NCBI GenBank assembly: GCA_031216915.1 | Contig: CM062296.1 | Location: forward strand, 65,750,148-65,814,147 | Length of the DNA stretch: 64,000 nucleotides | Direction of reading: 5' to 3' | From: Pictodentalium vernedei | Lineage: Eukaryota > Mollusca > Scaphopoda > Dentaliida > Dentaliidae | In this document: in pieces, positions 1 to 11,140 of the stretch | Layout: each line of letters starts with the position of its first letter | Position numbering within the stretch: the stretch's first letter is position 1 | Notes under the pieces: model-generated | Seen by the model: the letters and a program-made list of their open reading frames with translations, nothing else | What the model was told of the DNA's origin: nothing | The model's database searches: none | Translations under genes and position numbers: made by a program

Positions 1-189
1 TTAATTTTCTTTACTTTTTTTTCATTTTTTGAATCTAAAACATAGATTATGATCCCTCATTGGAACGAGCTCGTCGAGCTCGTTCCAATGCAGGTTCAGC
101 ATCTATGTTTTTGAGACAAACAATGAAAATAATAGCTATTGAAGAATTTGTTTTTAAAGTGTCGTCTGCATTTCATATTAGGTAAAGGG
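1..189. mobile_element. Right part of a TTAA-type palindromic MITE (subfamily A)
   Basis: The element is cut by the window edge. It carries the central hairpin built on GGAACGAGCTCGTC and ends in GGTAAAGGG, followed by TTAA at 190-193. It matches the more complete copies at 3616-3835 and 42605-42849. A TTAA target with CCC/GGG termini is the piggyBac pattern; the superfamily assignment is inferred from the target site and termini only, because no transposase is present. Confidence 0.75.
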
Positions 190-999
190 TTAAAAAAGCA
201 AAAAACAATGAAGTCCCCATTACATCCACGGCAAACCGTCTACGTTTGCGCGCACGGATATATAACACAATTGTTGATTGCATAATTCGCTTGTGAAGTT
301 ATCGTTTATAATCAAACCCTGAAATCCCAGTAAATGATACTTTGAAAAGTAATAATTACTTTTTATATGTTGCGTTTTGTGAAGTTGATAAGCTACATTA
401 TTTTATTGAATAAAAAACAATGCGTCATTACTACTCACTGACAATTAACGTTGAACGTTTGTCTCGACACCATTTCTAACACATTATTGACAAAATGATT
501 GGGTTTGAGTCAATCTAGTGAAAATCTGTTATTGTTTCTACCTTTATTGCCAGCTGGTGGTTTCCTTGTACTAGAAGTAATACAATATATGTATTTTTTG
601 TTTCGTCACCGATCGCACTCTTCGCTGTTGCAATGGTTTTCCTCCACATGTGTACAATGGTTTTCCTGCACATGTGAAAGAAACTGTTTTGGTGCCAACA
701 TTTTAGCCAACGGAGATTCCTCGGTGGCAATCAAACTTTTCAGTGCAATTGGATAAACTGGCACTGGCGTGAACACTGGACATATGAATTAGACTCGAGA
801 GTGGTTATCGCGATGATTGACTCGCAGCTATAATGGATTGGAGAGGGGGCGTGAAGATTGAGTTGGGATGTTTTTCACAAACGTTCCAATAATGAAGTTA
901 CATATAGATCAGCGAAGAAGTAGTGACGTCTTTCTATTTCACCTTTTTGAAAAGAAACCTCTAGATTAATATGTCTAGTGTTTTATTATTACTTCTTAG
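190..999. other. Unassigned DNA; first part duplicated at 3836-4005
   Basis: Positions 190-355 closely match 3836-4005, directly outside the same MITE, so the MITE and its right flank form a dispersed duplication. The rest, including an 85-codon open frame at 499-756, shows no recognisable domain or repeat structure. Confidence 0.5.
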
Positions 1000-1029
1000 G
1001 TGGGTTAACAACACTTTTGAATGGATGAA

Positions 1030-1293
1030 ACCAGTGTACCAGGAGAGAATCATCGAACAGCCGCGAGTAACTGTTAGACCACCAAACGTACTAACTCCAC
1101 ACAAGCAGGGTTAGTATCTCATCATCGACATGTAGTATGCCTTAGTACACACAGCAACAGTTCCCCCCATACAGTCAATCGGGATTAAGTGCCTTGTCAG
1201 AGGACACAACGCAGTAACCCCTGGCGGGGTCGAACAGTGGACCATTTGGTTTGAGGTCCAATGCCGTACCCACTGAGCCACCACCCTCCCGGT
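1030..1293 (-). mobile_element. tRNA-derived SINE, degraded
   Basis: Read on the minus strand this is the SINE seen complete at 9691-10050: tRNA-like head with GGCTCAGTGG near 1275, the core motif related to GTGTCCTTGGGCAAG near 1190-1210, then the 3' body. The 3' tail is decayed. The conserved core resembles the central domains of V-type and related animal SINE superfamilies; which superfamily is not settled. Confidence 0.7.
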
Positions 1294-1647
1294 GTTTAAT
1301 ATATAACTGTCAGAGGGAAGGAACTTTCAGGAACGATCGGTTCCCTTCTCCAAAGAAAAAAACTAAGCAGATTCTATCGTTGCAATTTAAATTTCAATAC
1401 TTTCTCTTATCGAGCTGAACAATGGCCGAACCAGCAGGACCGGTGTCACCCAAATAGGTGCTCCAAGCCAACACGTATGAAATATGTGTACGAAAGTTTA
1501 TAATTTACAAATCCTGTCTGTCATTGATATGATGTGATTTCAGAACGAGGCCAGCAATGAACAACGTAAATCGAGTCCATCTTAATTAGCATGCGTTTTA
1601 GCGAACAAATAATTTCTCACAATTTTATTTACTAGTGATATGCTTAA

Positions 1648-1888
1648 CCCTTTACCCAACGAATTGCCCGCATCCGCCCGCGTAATATGCAAATTCAGCA
1701 GTTGATAAAATATTATTTTTCAAAAAAATTCAACAAAACCATATCATGTGACCCCTCGTTGGAACGAGCACGATGAGCTCGTTCCAACGAGGGGTCACAT
1801 GATATGGTTTTGTTGAAAGTTTTTGAAAAATTTATAAAAATTATATTTTAAATAATAAATTTTGATATCGCCTGCGTTGGGTAAAGGG
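1648..1888. mobile_element. TTAA-type palindromic MITE (subfamily B)
   Basis: It starts CCCTTTACCCAACG after TTAA (1644-1647) and ends CGTTGGGTAAAGGG before TTAG, a one-base decayed duplication. The centre is a near-perfect hairpin around 1735-1820 whose loop is the GAGCT-rich core. The outer sequences beyond the first 14 bases are not mirror images, so only the tips and the centre are palindromic. Confidence 0.85.
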
Positions 1889-1892
1889 TTAG

Positions 1893-2257
1893 TTATTATT
1901 ATACACTATTTCATTTACCACTTTTTCTGTGCTAGATTTTGTTCTTTATAGCATGTATTATTCATTCTTGCTGCATTCTTCGTGTTCGCAAAAAAGGTAT
2001 ATAAAATACTAACTTCGGGCGAAAATAAATATAATCACTGTTTCAATGCCCCGCAGATTACCGAAGGGTTGCTTTCCAACTTAAAAGATGAACCGCCATA
2101 AAGGTATAGAAAAAACAAACCATGATGAGAGTAAACAGATATTGTTTCTTAAATCCTGTCTCGTTAACGTGATCAGATAACAAGATCAAATCCGTCGCCT
2201 TTGGTGATTCGTGTTATTCGGCTATCTTACCCCATCTTCGGCGACTAATTCGCGCTC
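1893..2257. other. No recognisable feature
   Basis: I see no open frame of note, no inverted repeat and no match to the other repeats in the window. Confidence 0.4.
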
Positions 2258-2534
2258 CCGCGTTGTGTCCTTGGGCAAGGCTCTTAACCCTGATTGCCTA
2301 CATGGGGCACGATGAAGCTGTGTACTAAAGCGTACTGCACGTCGAAGGTGCGCATGTCTTCAACCAATCTAACCCTGCCTGTGCCGCGGTGCAGTGTTCA
2401 GAGTTACGATGTTGGAGAGCTGACAGCTGCTCGTCGTTGCTCGGTCGTTCTCTCCGGGTACTCAGGCTTCCTCCACCCGTAAAACTGTCACCGACATGAT
2501 ATGACCCTGGCTGTTAATATGTCGTTAAACCCTA

Positions 2535-2567
<33 letters not shown>
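2258..2567 (+). mobile_element. 5'-truncated SINE with LINE-like 3' tail and poly-A
   Basis: It begins at the conserved GTGTCCTTGGGCAAGG core without the tRNA head, then carries the shared SINE body. The last 50 bases before the A-run (2493-2540) align with the 3' end of the LINE at 43380-43438, and a long A-run (about 2537-2567) closes it. The head truncation fits ordinary 5' truncation during target-primed reverse transcription. Confidence 0.8.
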
Positions 2568-2573
<6 letters not shown>

Positions 2574-2944
2574 TTATCAAGTATTCGAAATACGACAGAA
2601 TACCCAACCTTTTAGGCAGAATAATATATACCTATTCTTTTTCGTTGTACGCTAACCGTGTAGGTGTCACAGGAAATAAGTCAACTTCCTATGTAATGTT
2701 TGTACCTATATGAATTTTAACGTTATACTCACCCTTTTGTTTTCTGCTATTATAATTTATTTTGTTATGTATGCAGTTCGTTTGACGACCATAACATTCA
2801 ATGATTTAGAACAAATATCAGCGCAACTACCGAATACTGTTGTGTGTTCCCCGATGATCCGCTGAAAAAATGTATCTGTTTGGAGTTGACTTGTCGCGTC
2901 TTTATGGTATAAAACATAAGGGCCCTGATAATAAATACTTTGTT

Positions 2945-3040
2945 TCAAGCAGAGCTGTTATGAATATTCGATTAGTCGACTGCCGATAGTTCAAGTCATA
3001 ATCGATTGGTACCGAATTTTCGATCCAAGGCATAATGTCT
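2945..3040. mobile_element. hAT-like MITE end fragment
   Basis: The stretch AGAGCTGTTATGAATATTCG and the following CGATTAGTCGAC and ATCGATTGG motifs match the termini of the hAT-like elements at 20342-20883 and 26820-27645. Only one end is visible. Confidence 0.45.
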
Positions 3041-3095
3041 TATTATAAGAGGTCTGTACACTGGGCGTTGATGATATAGAGAGTTATCGTTTGAC

Positions 3096-3422
3096 CAGTG
3101 GCGTAGATAGCTTTTCGTTGGCGGAGGGGCAAGCCCAAAATTTTCCGACAGACCGAAAATTTTCCGACAGTGTTACAACAACAAAAACCCAAACAAACAG
3201 AAAGAATCTGTTGTTTATTGCAAATGTACTGAAAATTGGTCTTTTTTGCCCAAAATGACATGTTTTAATCCCCAAAGCCAGCATTTTAATGTTATTAGGC
3301 ATAAATTCGCCTAAAAATGGTCCCAACAAAATTCCGACAAAACTTCTGGCGGGGGGGGGGGGGCGCCCCCCCCCACCCCCCCACCCACCCCCCCCCCACT
3401 CCCCGTTTTATCTACGCCACTG
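3096..3422. mobile_element. hAT-like MITE with exact 8 bp target duplication
   Basis: Terminal inverted repeats CAGTGGCGTAGATA and TATCTACGCCACTG are flanked on both sides by CGTTTGAC (3088-3095 and 3423-3430). An 8 bp duplication is the hAT hallmark. The interior holds a G-run followed by C-runs (about 3349-3410), which could form an unusual secondary structure. The element has inserted at the edge of the palindromic element next to it. Confidence 0.9.
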
Positions 3423-3424
3423 CG

Positions 3425-3563
3425 TTTGACTGGACTTGTTACGTGAAATAGCTCATGAGAGGTGAGAGACGTTGTACAAACACGAGAGCGAGAATGCGCA
3501 CGAGTGTTTAACAATATAGTCCCTCGCCTCGAATGTATTATTTCACGTAACCAGTCCAGTCAA
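3425..3563. mobile_element. Short palindromic element with 25 bp arms
   Basis: The left arm TTGACTGGACTTGTTACGTG is repeated inverted at 3536-3563. It encodes nothing. Its left edge was used as the target of the hAT-like MITE at 3096-3422, so it is the older insertion. Confidence 0.6.
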
Positions 3564-3615
3564 GCGATTAGTCTGTTTATTACTTTTCATTATTAACGAT
3601 AATTATATTATTTAA

Positions 3616-3835
3616 CCCTTTACCTAACGTAACGGCCAGTACTGTTCTCAAAAATCGCCAATTAATTTTCATTACTTTTTAATTTTTTGTCTCAAAACAT
3701 GGGTTATGACCCTCATTGGAACGAGCTCGTTCCAATGAGGGGTCATAACCCATGTTTTTGAGACAAAAATGAAAATAATAGCTATTCAAGAATTTTTTTT
3801 GCAAGTGTCGTCTGCTTTTCATATTAGGTAAATGG
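3616..3835. mobile_element. TTAA-type palindromic MITE (subfamily A)
   Basis: It is flanked by TTAA at 3612-3615 and 3836-3839. It starts CCCTTTACCTAACG and has a central hairpin near 3700-3755 with the GGAACGAGCTCGTTCC core. The flank to its right is duplicated at 190-355. Confidence 0.85.
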
Positions 3836-4065
3836 TTAAGAAACAAAACAAAAAAAAAAAACAGTGAAGTCCCTACTACATCCACGGCAAAGCGTCGTCG
3901 TTTGCGCGCACGGATACATGACACAATTCTTGATCACTTGTGAAGTTATCGTTTATAATCAAACCCGGAAATCTCAGTAAATCACACTTTGGAAAGTAAT
4001 AAAAAATAATAACCGCAGTATACCGCCAGACGGCTGCAGACTGCAGTTATTATTTTACGCTCCAT

Positions 4066-4414
4066 GTGTGGGAGCTCTGTGGTTCAGTGGTTACGGTATT
4101 GAACTTCAAGCCGAGGTGTCCACGGTTCGATCTCCGCCAGGGGTAACTGCGTTGTGTCCTTGGGCAAGGCAGTTAATCACGATTATCCACGTGGGGGCAC
4201 GGTATTGCTGTGTACTAAGGCGTTCTGCGCGACAATAGTGCGCCTGTCTTCAACCAATGCTAATCTTGCTTGTGTGAAGTTAGAAGGTTTTGGAGTCTGA
4301 CAGTTGCTCGCCCTTGATGGGTGGTTCTCGCCTGTACTTCGACTTCCTCAACCCTTAAAACTGTCCGACACAAGGTGACCCTGGCTGCTAAACTCCAATA
4401 AATAAATAAATAAA
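4066..4414 (+). mobile_element. tRNA-derived SINE with (AAAT)n tail
   Basis: The head carries a pol III A-box-like TGTGGTTCAGTGGTTA and B-box-like GGTTCGATCTCC. Next come the core GTGTCCTTGGGCAAGGC, the body shared with the other SINEs, and a tail AATAAATAAATAAA. It is about 350 bp and nearly complete. Confidence 0.85.
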
Positions 4415-5086
4415 CCCCCTTGTATATTGAGATTGGACTGATCTGACTCACTGTAAGTGTACTCAAAGGCGATACCATTTCAGGAAACGAGGGTTCAAAG
4501 AGTTATTCGAATAACGGGTAAAGTTCTGTTACCTGGAAATGCTTAGAAATTGACCGCACCTCCATTTTGAGAAAAATACACGTATTGAGTTACATATTTA
4601 ACAAATGTTCGTATCGGGCCGATGTTTCAGCCCAGTGAGGACGTTTGCTAAATATGAAGCCAAAAATGTACATTTCTCTCGAACCTAAAGGCCATTATAC
4701 AGACAAACCCAACGATTGGATTTTCAATCACTCGATATGATTAATAGTAAAGAGTCGATGCACCCTCTCCTTGCTAATTCCCAAATAAGATTGCAATAAA
4801 GGGTTGGTAAAGATAATGCTGTCCTAAACACTCTCTTTCTCCCTCTCACGGTCTTTCTCTCCTCGTCTCTTTCTGGAGAAAGTTGGGGCAGGTGCTCCCT
4901 GTGCCCCCAGGTTCCTGCTTTCCTTGTTTGCGGCATTAAAAATAACCTGCCTCCAATTTCCAAGCTACTTTTTGATTATTTTTAGAGCACATTATGTGAA
5001 CACAAAATGTTTTTTTTTAAAAACGGACGCTTTAAACCGAGCACATTCTCCTGACACGTTGGTACAACCCAGTATTCACACATGTC
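4415..5086. other. No recognisable gene
   Basis: Contains a pyrimidine-rich patch near 4830-4870 and a short GGTGCTCCCTGTGCC motif (about 4890) that recurs near 5446. Nothing here supports a gene. Confidence 0.4.
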
Positions 5087-5136
5087 AGTTGTCCAAACTT
5101 GGACTCTGAGTCCGAAAATAATATTTTATTAGGGTA
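5087..5136. mobile_element. Half of a palindromic element of the 26990/55433 type
   Basis: The sequence TCCAAACTTGGACTCTGAG and the following AT-rich arm match one arm of the palindromes at 26990-27120 and 55433-55550. The other arm is absent and a TA element begins directly after it. Confidence 0.45.
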
Positions 5137-5428
5137 CAGTAAAAACTAGAAGTCCTGTCACGAACTGTGCACTCATCCTGTGCACAATTGCCATATCGAA
5201 TGGCATCCAAAGCACGGCAGATCCTCCTGGTTACTCACAGAAAACACAGGCAATGTGTCTGCAAGTGGACCTCCGGGTTACCCGGAGGTCCATTGGCTGA
5301 AATATTGTTTGTGCACAGGTCATATGTATAGAATTTAATAGCCTTACTATGGTCATAGCACGTAGAGTAACGCTTAGATCGAAGTGCTAAATATGGGCAT
5401 TTCAGGACAGGACTTCTAGTTTTATCTG
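5137..5428. mobile_element. TA-flanked (Tc1/mariner-like) MITE
   Basis: Termini CAGTAAAAACTAGAAGTCC and the inverse ACTTCTAGTTTTATCTG are bounded by TA at 5135-5136 and 5429-5430. The centre is a hairpin around the GGACCTCCGGGTTACCCGG core near 5265-5295. It belongs to the roughly 310 bp family also found at 15081, 15418, 17674, 19398 and 43934. Confidence 0.85.
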
Positions 5429-5430
5429 TA

Positions 5431-6336
5431 CGCTGATGGGAGCGGGTGCTCCCTGTGCCACCAAGTCTGTACATGTATGTCCCTGTAAGTAACAGATAAA
5501 CAATCAGAAATGCAGTTTGAATTACACAAGAAGTCATTTCAACAAACAAACGTTCGTAAATCCAACATGGACCATTAAACATATTTGTTTTTGTTCAGGA
5601 TTTGTTACTTTTTAAGGTAAGAAACAGTATTCACCAAACTGTAACCCAATGTTGGCTGCGTAAATCGACCTAGGTGTTTCTTTTGTAACCGATCTGCAGA
5701 AACGATGATTATGTTCCGAATGTCAATGAGCACATGTGGAAATCGTATACACACTTGTACACGTGGGAATCGCATGCATACCTGTACATGTCAAAGACAT
5801 AAAGCCATTGGTGTGTTTATAGGCACTGGTCTTGGTACAATACAAACACTAATTAAAATGTAAAATATTACATAGAAAATATTTTACATCCATGTTAATA
5901 AAAAGCAATTGTACGATATTTAAGTAGTGCAATTTTGTATTTCAAGACTGAACAATAATTTCCTGATGTGGTACGTCGTTTGGACGGAGCTACATGTACC
6001 TCCAGGCGTACCGCACCAGAACAAATGTTGTATTACCTTTCAGTCCAAGTTTGTCTTATGCTAAAATTTCGAAATAGCTTCTGAAAATACCTAATATAAT
6101 GTACTGGTACATTAACAACTCAGGTTATTTACCTACATATATAATTAATTGTGAAAAAATGCGCTTTTCGAATCTGTCCATCAGAACTGTGGATTGATGT
6201 AAACGATGAATTTATTAACAACAGCCTAAATTATCGTGACAGGAATATTCTGATCGCTGTCCTGAATTTTGACCTATGCACACACCACGCCCGCCATCTT
6301 AGTCGTGCTTGGAGGATTTATTGTGTGGTGTAAAAG
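5431..6336. other. AT-rich DNA without recognised features
   Basis: Short open frames only; no domains, no terminal repeats and no match to the window's repeats beyond the brief GGTGCTCCCTGTGCC motif. Confidence 0.4.
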
Positions 6337-8291
6337 TAGAGCTGTGTGGTTTTGAAAATTCAGTTCGGCTTCGGTTATGATTCGGTGTTTTTTTATAAAC
6401 TCGGTTTACGGGTTCAGTTTCGGTTTTCTTTGTACAAACATAACAATGCATACACTGCTTATTGGAAGATTATTTTGCCGTATATAATTACAACATGAAA
6501 TTGACCCATCTATAAAATACAAAATAACCTGACACTTTATCGAGATATTCAAGTCAAATGCAACCTTTGATAGTAGTACGGCCAGGGAAAGTAACACTCG
6601 GGCTCGGAACTTGGGGGCACCATGGTCCTGATTCATATGTCAACTGTTAAAGTGGGTGGGGGGGGGGGGGGTGGGGGTTATCGTAAATAGAGATCTGACC
6701 AACACTTGTAATTTTGGACTGCAATATTCTTGAAGTAATAGGTTTATCAAAATATCACTTCAAGAATTGTGCAGTCACAAGCTAAAACTCTGAGACACTG
6801 GATATTCTCTGTAGTTTGAAATTTTTAACATGCTGCCAAAACATCATTTGGACGGTCAAAAAATAACGTGATTCTTTTGTCCCAAAAGACGTCAGACGTC
6901 TCCATTTAACAACTGATTTCAACAATTTCTTAGAGGTCCCTCCATCCCACATCATCCCGTGTGCTTTCAACAGTATCGCGACACTTTTAAAATGTGGGCG
7001 CACGTCACAGAATGATCAGCACTTCCTGTCTAATTGCTTGAAACTGTAATTTCCATGAACTCATCTGATGGAACTGAAGTAAGTGGATACTGGGTGGTGA
7101 TTTATTGTTAAATAGCATCCGAAAACATTAATTTAATCCCAAATAGTCCTGACAAATAAATCCAATAAACATGGAACACAGCACAATAGGTGTTAATTTA
7201 TGCGACTGTTATTGTCGGTGGGGGAGGGAGAGGGAGACTCCTTTACCATGGCAAAGCACGTGTGTAATACACTCTGAATTTTCCTTAGTGCAATGTATTT
7301 GACAATGTGTCAATTATCTCAAGAGTTTCAAGTTCAAGAAAACGATTTCTTGCCTTGAGTCCGTTGTAAAATTATATGTGTGTGGTAGTAAACATCTATA
7401 CTATATTTTAGAATGTCTGTATGTATGTATGTCTGTCTGTCCGCTATAGAAATGAATATGGGGCAACCCCGAGTGTCCAAAAATGGGTCTACTAGCAGTA
7501 CTTTTTTATGGCTGAGGTCCTCGGCAGGTTTAAAAAAAGTGTATGGAGTGGGAGTGGGGGTGTAAGGGGGACCAAAAGTTATGACCAAAATTTGTTGTAC
7601 CCCTAGGGGTCTACTAGGGGTACGTTTTTATCAGGAATCTAATGGTGAGGTTTAAAAAAGTATCGGGTGGGGGTGTAGAGGGGCACCAAAAGTTATGACC
7701 AAATTTTTTCTCACTGATATAGCTCTTCCAAGGGGTCTAGTAGGGGTAAGTTTTTACCAGGAATCTAATGGTGAGGTTTAAAAAAGTGCTGGGATGGGGT
7801 GGGGTGGGGTGGGGGGTTGTAGAAGGGCACCAACAGTTATGACCAACATTTTTCTCACCGGTATAGGTCTTCAAAGGGGTCTACTAGGGGTAATTTTTAT
7901 AGTCTCCTCAGCCCGAGCAACGCCGGGTAACCCTGCCAGTTGTCTATAACACTCTTAATGACTTTATTCAATTCAAGTAAAAAGCGGATGCGTGCGAAGT
8001 CAATTTTGTCACCTATTTTAACAAAATCTGGTTAATGAAGCGCTCGAACGCGATACAAATTACTAGGGTAGCTGTTCTGCAAAAAGGTGTATCGTGACTC
8101 TAAAGTTTCAAAATAAACTAACTTTATGTTGTCTCACTCATTATTCTGAGAGTTGAAAACCTGAGTTGATATTTTCAACATTTAATTTGGAAACCGGGAC
8201 GATCGGTTTTCTGTAATTGATTCGGCCTCAGTTTCGGTTTTGATAATAAAACCGAAACCGAACCGAATTTTCGGTTAACCGCTCAGCTCTA
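6337..8291. mobile_element. hAT-like non-autonomous element, about 2 kb
   Basis: The ends are TAGAGCTG and CAGCTCTA. Subterminal blocks related to TTCGGTTTTCGG and CCGAAACCGAACC are inverted relative to each other (6355-6430 and 8200-8275). The flanks read GTGTAAAAG and GTGTAAAG, an imperfect duplication. The interior has no transposase and includes a G-run (6657-6680) and the tandem block at 7416-7925. Confidence 0.6.
7416..7925. repeat. Microsatellite plus degenerate ~130 bp tandem repeat ending in a hairpin
   Basis: A TGTATGTATGTCTGTCTGTC tract (7418-7440) precedes about three units that share GGGTCTACTAGGGGTA, AGGTTTAAAAAAGT and ACCAAAAGTTATGACCAA. The block ends with CCCGAGCAACGCCGGG, a short hairpin. 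Microsatellite, short tandem units and a terminal GC hairpin together recall non-autonomous Helentron or pearl-type elements; that is a resemblance, not proof. Confidence 0.55.
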
Positions 8292-8334
8292 GTGTGTAAA
8301 GCTAAAATTTATGTCATAGGTTTTTCATTTATAG

Positions 8335-9117
8335 TAGAATGGATAAGCATGGTATAAATAGACAGAATGCGATGTGTGTTCGAATCGGTGGGTGTTTTAC
8401 TAAATGAGTCGGAATGGCGTAGTCATATTTCGCGAGAACCTCCGGCTCTCGCGAAATATGATTACGCCATTCCAACTCGTTATGTAAAACACCCACCGAT
8501 TCAAACACACATCGCGTTCTGTGTTATTACACAATCCATGCATTAAAATTCATTTAAATAAATAAATTTTAATTCCGATGTTTAAACCCAAAGGTGAAGA
8601 GTCTGTTGGTTTTGACTGAAGCTGTACTGAACAAATGGATCGATAAAATATCAAAATAACCTTTTCGGAACCAGCGTTTGTTGAAATTCGTATCGCTGTT
8701 TCTCTTCGGTTCGTGCCCATGTACGCCTAACCATTTGGTGGCTATTACTGTTAGTAAAAATATAAGTGCAAATTTGTGCAGATTTTAAAACAGTTGGGAG
8801 AAATACTTTTAAAAGAAGTTCGAAGCATGTCAAGTTGTACGAAGACTTACCGAAATAAAGTTGACCAATTTAGATATAACGGATCCACAAAACGAGACGG
8901 CCATGGGACTGGGTTAATGTTCTGGTTAGAAATGATTGTTTTTTTAAATATTATCTCATTTTTGGTTAACTAATTTTTTGTGAATCGACTTTGTTTCGCT
9001 TTGGATGTTTTCATTTTCACAATATGCGACAGACTGTCGATAATTGTATAACGAAATTTGGAAACTCTTCGAAGCGTAACTAATGACTCGATGGGAAAGG
9101 AACTAGTATGAACGGTG
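8335..9117. repeat. Dispersed repeat X, uninterrupted copy (empty site of the LINE)
   Basis: It opens with an inverted repeat (8362-8523) with arms CAGAATGCGATGTGTGTT and AACACACATCGCGTTCTG. The whole segment is homologous to 42905-43379 continued at 49692-49955. The sequence TTGACCAATTTAGATA near 8868-8883 is the uninterrupted target used by the LINE in the other copy. Confidence 0.85.
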
Positions 9118-9580
9118 CTGGGAAAAAAGTTCCGGCTTGTACATCGCCCACTGAATACAGAATCATTTATGTTACAGCGGTTATTCCAAATACAAGGGTT
9201 TAAAGTTGAATGGATGTGTAATAAATAGCGCATGGAAAAGGGGGTAAATTTCACTAAAATACTGTACTGAGAATAGGATTATTTTCAAAATAACGCTACG
9301 TCTGCTCGAAATGTATGCAGGCAACAGAATATCTGGAACCGACTGCAAACCACACACAAAGTGAATACAAAAGCGAAGCGAACAAACTCGGTATCATCAA
9401 ACACCAAAACAACAGCAATTTGACTGCCAAAATTTTCCGTGACCATTTATCTGAAAAAGAATAAGACACCCATTTTGAATATTATTCACTAGAGAGAGTT
9501 GATGGTGTACTCTGTCATTTCAATTTGGACGCCAGAAATAGTGAATAGCTAGAAACTTTACTGGAAATAGTATTGGTTTT
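9118..9580. other. No recognisable feature
   Basis: Single-copy-looking DNA within this window; no coding signal. Confidence 0.35.
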
Positions 9581-9581
9581 A

Positions 9582-10183
9582 CCTTTTGAACCTTGCTGGC
9601 ATATTCCATGTCAGTTCAATGGCAGTACTTTTAAGAGGCCACGTTCATTAATTGTGGGTAGACTAATTAATATTTTCAACGACCAGGCTGATTATTTATT
9701 TATTTATTTTAACGCCACTTTCGTCAGCCAGGCTTAGCTCGTGTCGGACAGTTTTACGGGAGGGGAAAGTCGGAGTACCTGGAGAGAACCCCCGAGCAAC
9801 GACGAGCAACAGCCATACTCCTCAACTTACTAACTCCGCACAAGCAGGGTTAGCATTGGTTGTTGGTAAGTTCACGATTGATGTGTAGTATGCCTTAGTA
9901 CACAGCGCCACCGTTCCCCCACATGGGCAATTGGGGTGAAGTGCCTTGCCCAAAGAAACAACGCAGTAACGCCTGGCGGAGATCGAACCGTGGACCTTTC
10001 GGTTTGAAGTCCAAGCCGCAGCCACTGAGCTACATGTATTGCGCTCCTCGCCAATGCTTGAGGCTGCATGTTCAAAATATTGATTGGTCTATCCCACACA
10101 TTCACTTAGCAACCAACCTACTTAATGAAGTTATGACGTTTCAATGTCCCAGGCCGGGAAAAGCGGCTCTTCGGTTCAAAGGA
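9582..10183. mobile_element. TTAA-type MITE (family D) split by a SINE
   Basis: The outer parts match the intact copy at 23108-23339. The left arm runs from a CCTTTTGAACC end through TTTTCAACGA, the right arm from GTTCAAAATATTGATTGG to GGTTCAAAGGATTAA. The SINE at 9691-10050 lies in the middle of the former hairpin. Confidence 0.7.
9691..10050 (-). mobile_element. Complete tRNA-derived SINE inside a MITE
   Basis: On the minus strand: head with A-box-like TGTAGCTCAGTGGCTG and B-box-like GGTTCGATCTCC, core TGGGCAAGGCACTTCACC, body, and a tail whose last 40 bases (9708-9745 on the plus strand) align with the LINE 3' end, finishing in an AAAT run. A tRNA gene is excluded: the head has no matched acceptor stem and runs straight into the SINE body. 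Confidence 0.85.
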
Positions 10184-10204
10184 TTAAGGCAGCTTTACTG
10201 TGTG

Positions 10205-10462
10205 ACAAATTCCTTTGAGGTGTCTGTGGCAGGGTACAAAGCCCAGGTACCCTGTCAACATTCTATGTACGCCGCGTTTGAGGCTCAAAGTACATGAAAT
10301 TCTCAGAGAGTATATTGGGCTATGTGCCCTGCCAAAGACCCCAATAGCTAGGAATGTACAGAGTGTGTTTCATATGCAGAGGGATATTTCGTCGCCTGAG
10401 TGCTAAAATGTTCTGTGTCCCCTGTGGGACATAGAACATTCTAACACTCGGGCGACGATTTG
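10205..10462. repeat. Two adjacent inverted repeats
   Basis: An imperfect one spans about 10216-10352 with arms around GGCAGGGTACAAAGCCC and GGGCTATGTGCCCTGCC. A tighter one spans 10385-10459 with arms TCGTCGCCTGAGTGCTA and a loop at GTCCCCTGTGGGAC. Both look like MITE cores. Confidence 0.6.
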
Positions 10463-10914
10463 ATACAACGATCTACTGAACCATCATCATCCAAACTGCA
10501 AAAACTTATAGGAAAATTAATGTGGTGTCAGCTAAGTTATGTATCAGGCAGAAAAATAAACAGAGAGTCTATATTCTCGACGCAGTTTATCAACCGAGTC
10601 TACTAAATTCGATTCGAACCGAGCTTTAACGAGGTTTGAATGAAATTCAGTAAACGATGTTCAAACATTCCTTCTAGAATCGTGAGGTATATGAGATCTT
10701 GTTTATCACACAATCGCGATGGAGTCAAACAAATAATAAAACAATAATAATAAAAAACTAGAGAAATAGAATTTACTGCACCCAGTAAATTCAAGTCTGT
10801 GTGAAAAGGGTTAAAGTATCAGGAATAAACTATACAGAAAGAGAATTTATGGAGGCTTATTTTCAGGAGTAAAATATTTTTAAACAAATCAGAAATGGAT
10901 TTTCGTTAATAGCA
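10463..10914. other. No recognisable feature
   Basis: No coding signal or inverted repeat stands out. Confidence 0.35.
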
Positions 10915-11140
10915 TTTAAAGATATTTATACAGGAATCAGAACATTTTTTATAAGAAATCAGAAAAGGCATATATGCGACCAGCATTGAAAGGGTTCGAT
11001 ACACGAATCAGAAGTGGACTTTTTTGGCTCTGCCCACTAATTTGAGTGATGAAATACGTTCATGAACTTTTGAAATGCATTAAGGTGTAATGAAATGCAT
11101 TCCCCAGTCTTTCTGAATAATATGCACTTGATGACCTTCA
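10915..11140. repeat. Dispersed repeat, second copy at 12655-12885
   Basis: The two stretches share AGGAATCAGAACATTTTT, TGGCTCTGCCCACTAATTTG and AATGCATTAAGGTGTAAT in the same order. A further block near 11390-11460 (ATAGGACGATTTGTATTTG) recurs near 12620 and 14665. No function is recognised. Confidence 0.65.

Noticed and set aside
5235-5582. 115-residue minus-strand frame
   Set aside because: Starts outside and ends inside the TA-type MITE at 5137-5428; no domain.
9923-10297. 124-residue open frame
   Set aside because: Runs across the SINE/MITE boundary at about 10050, so it is a chance frame.
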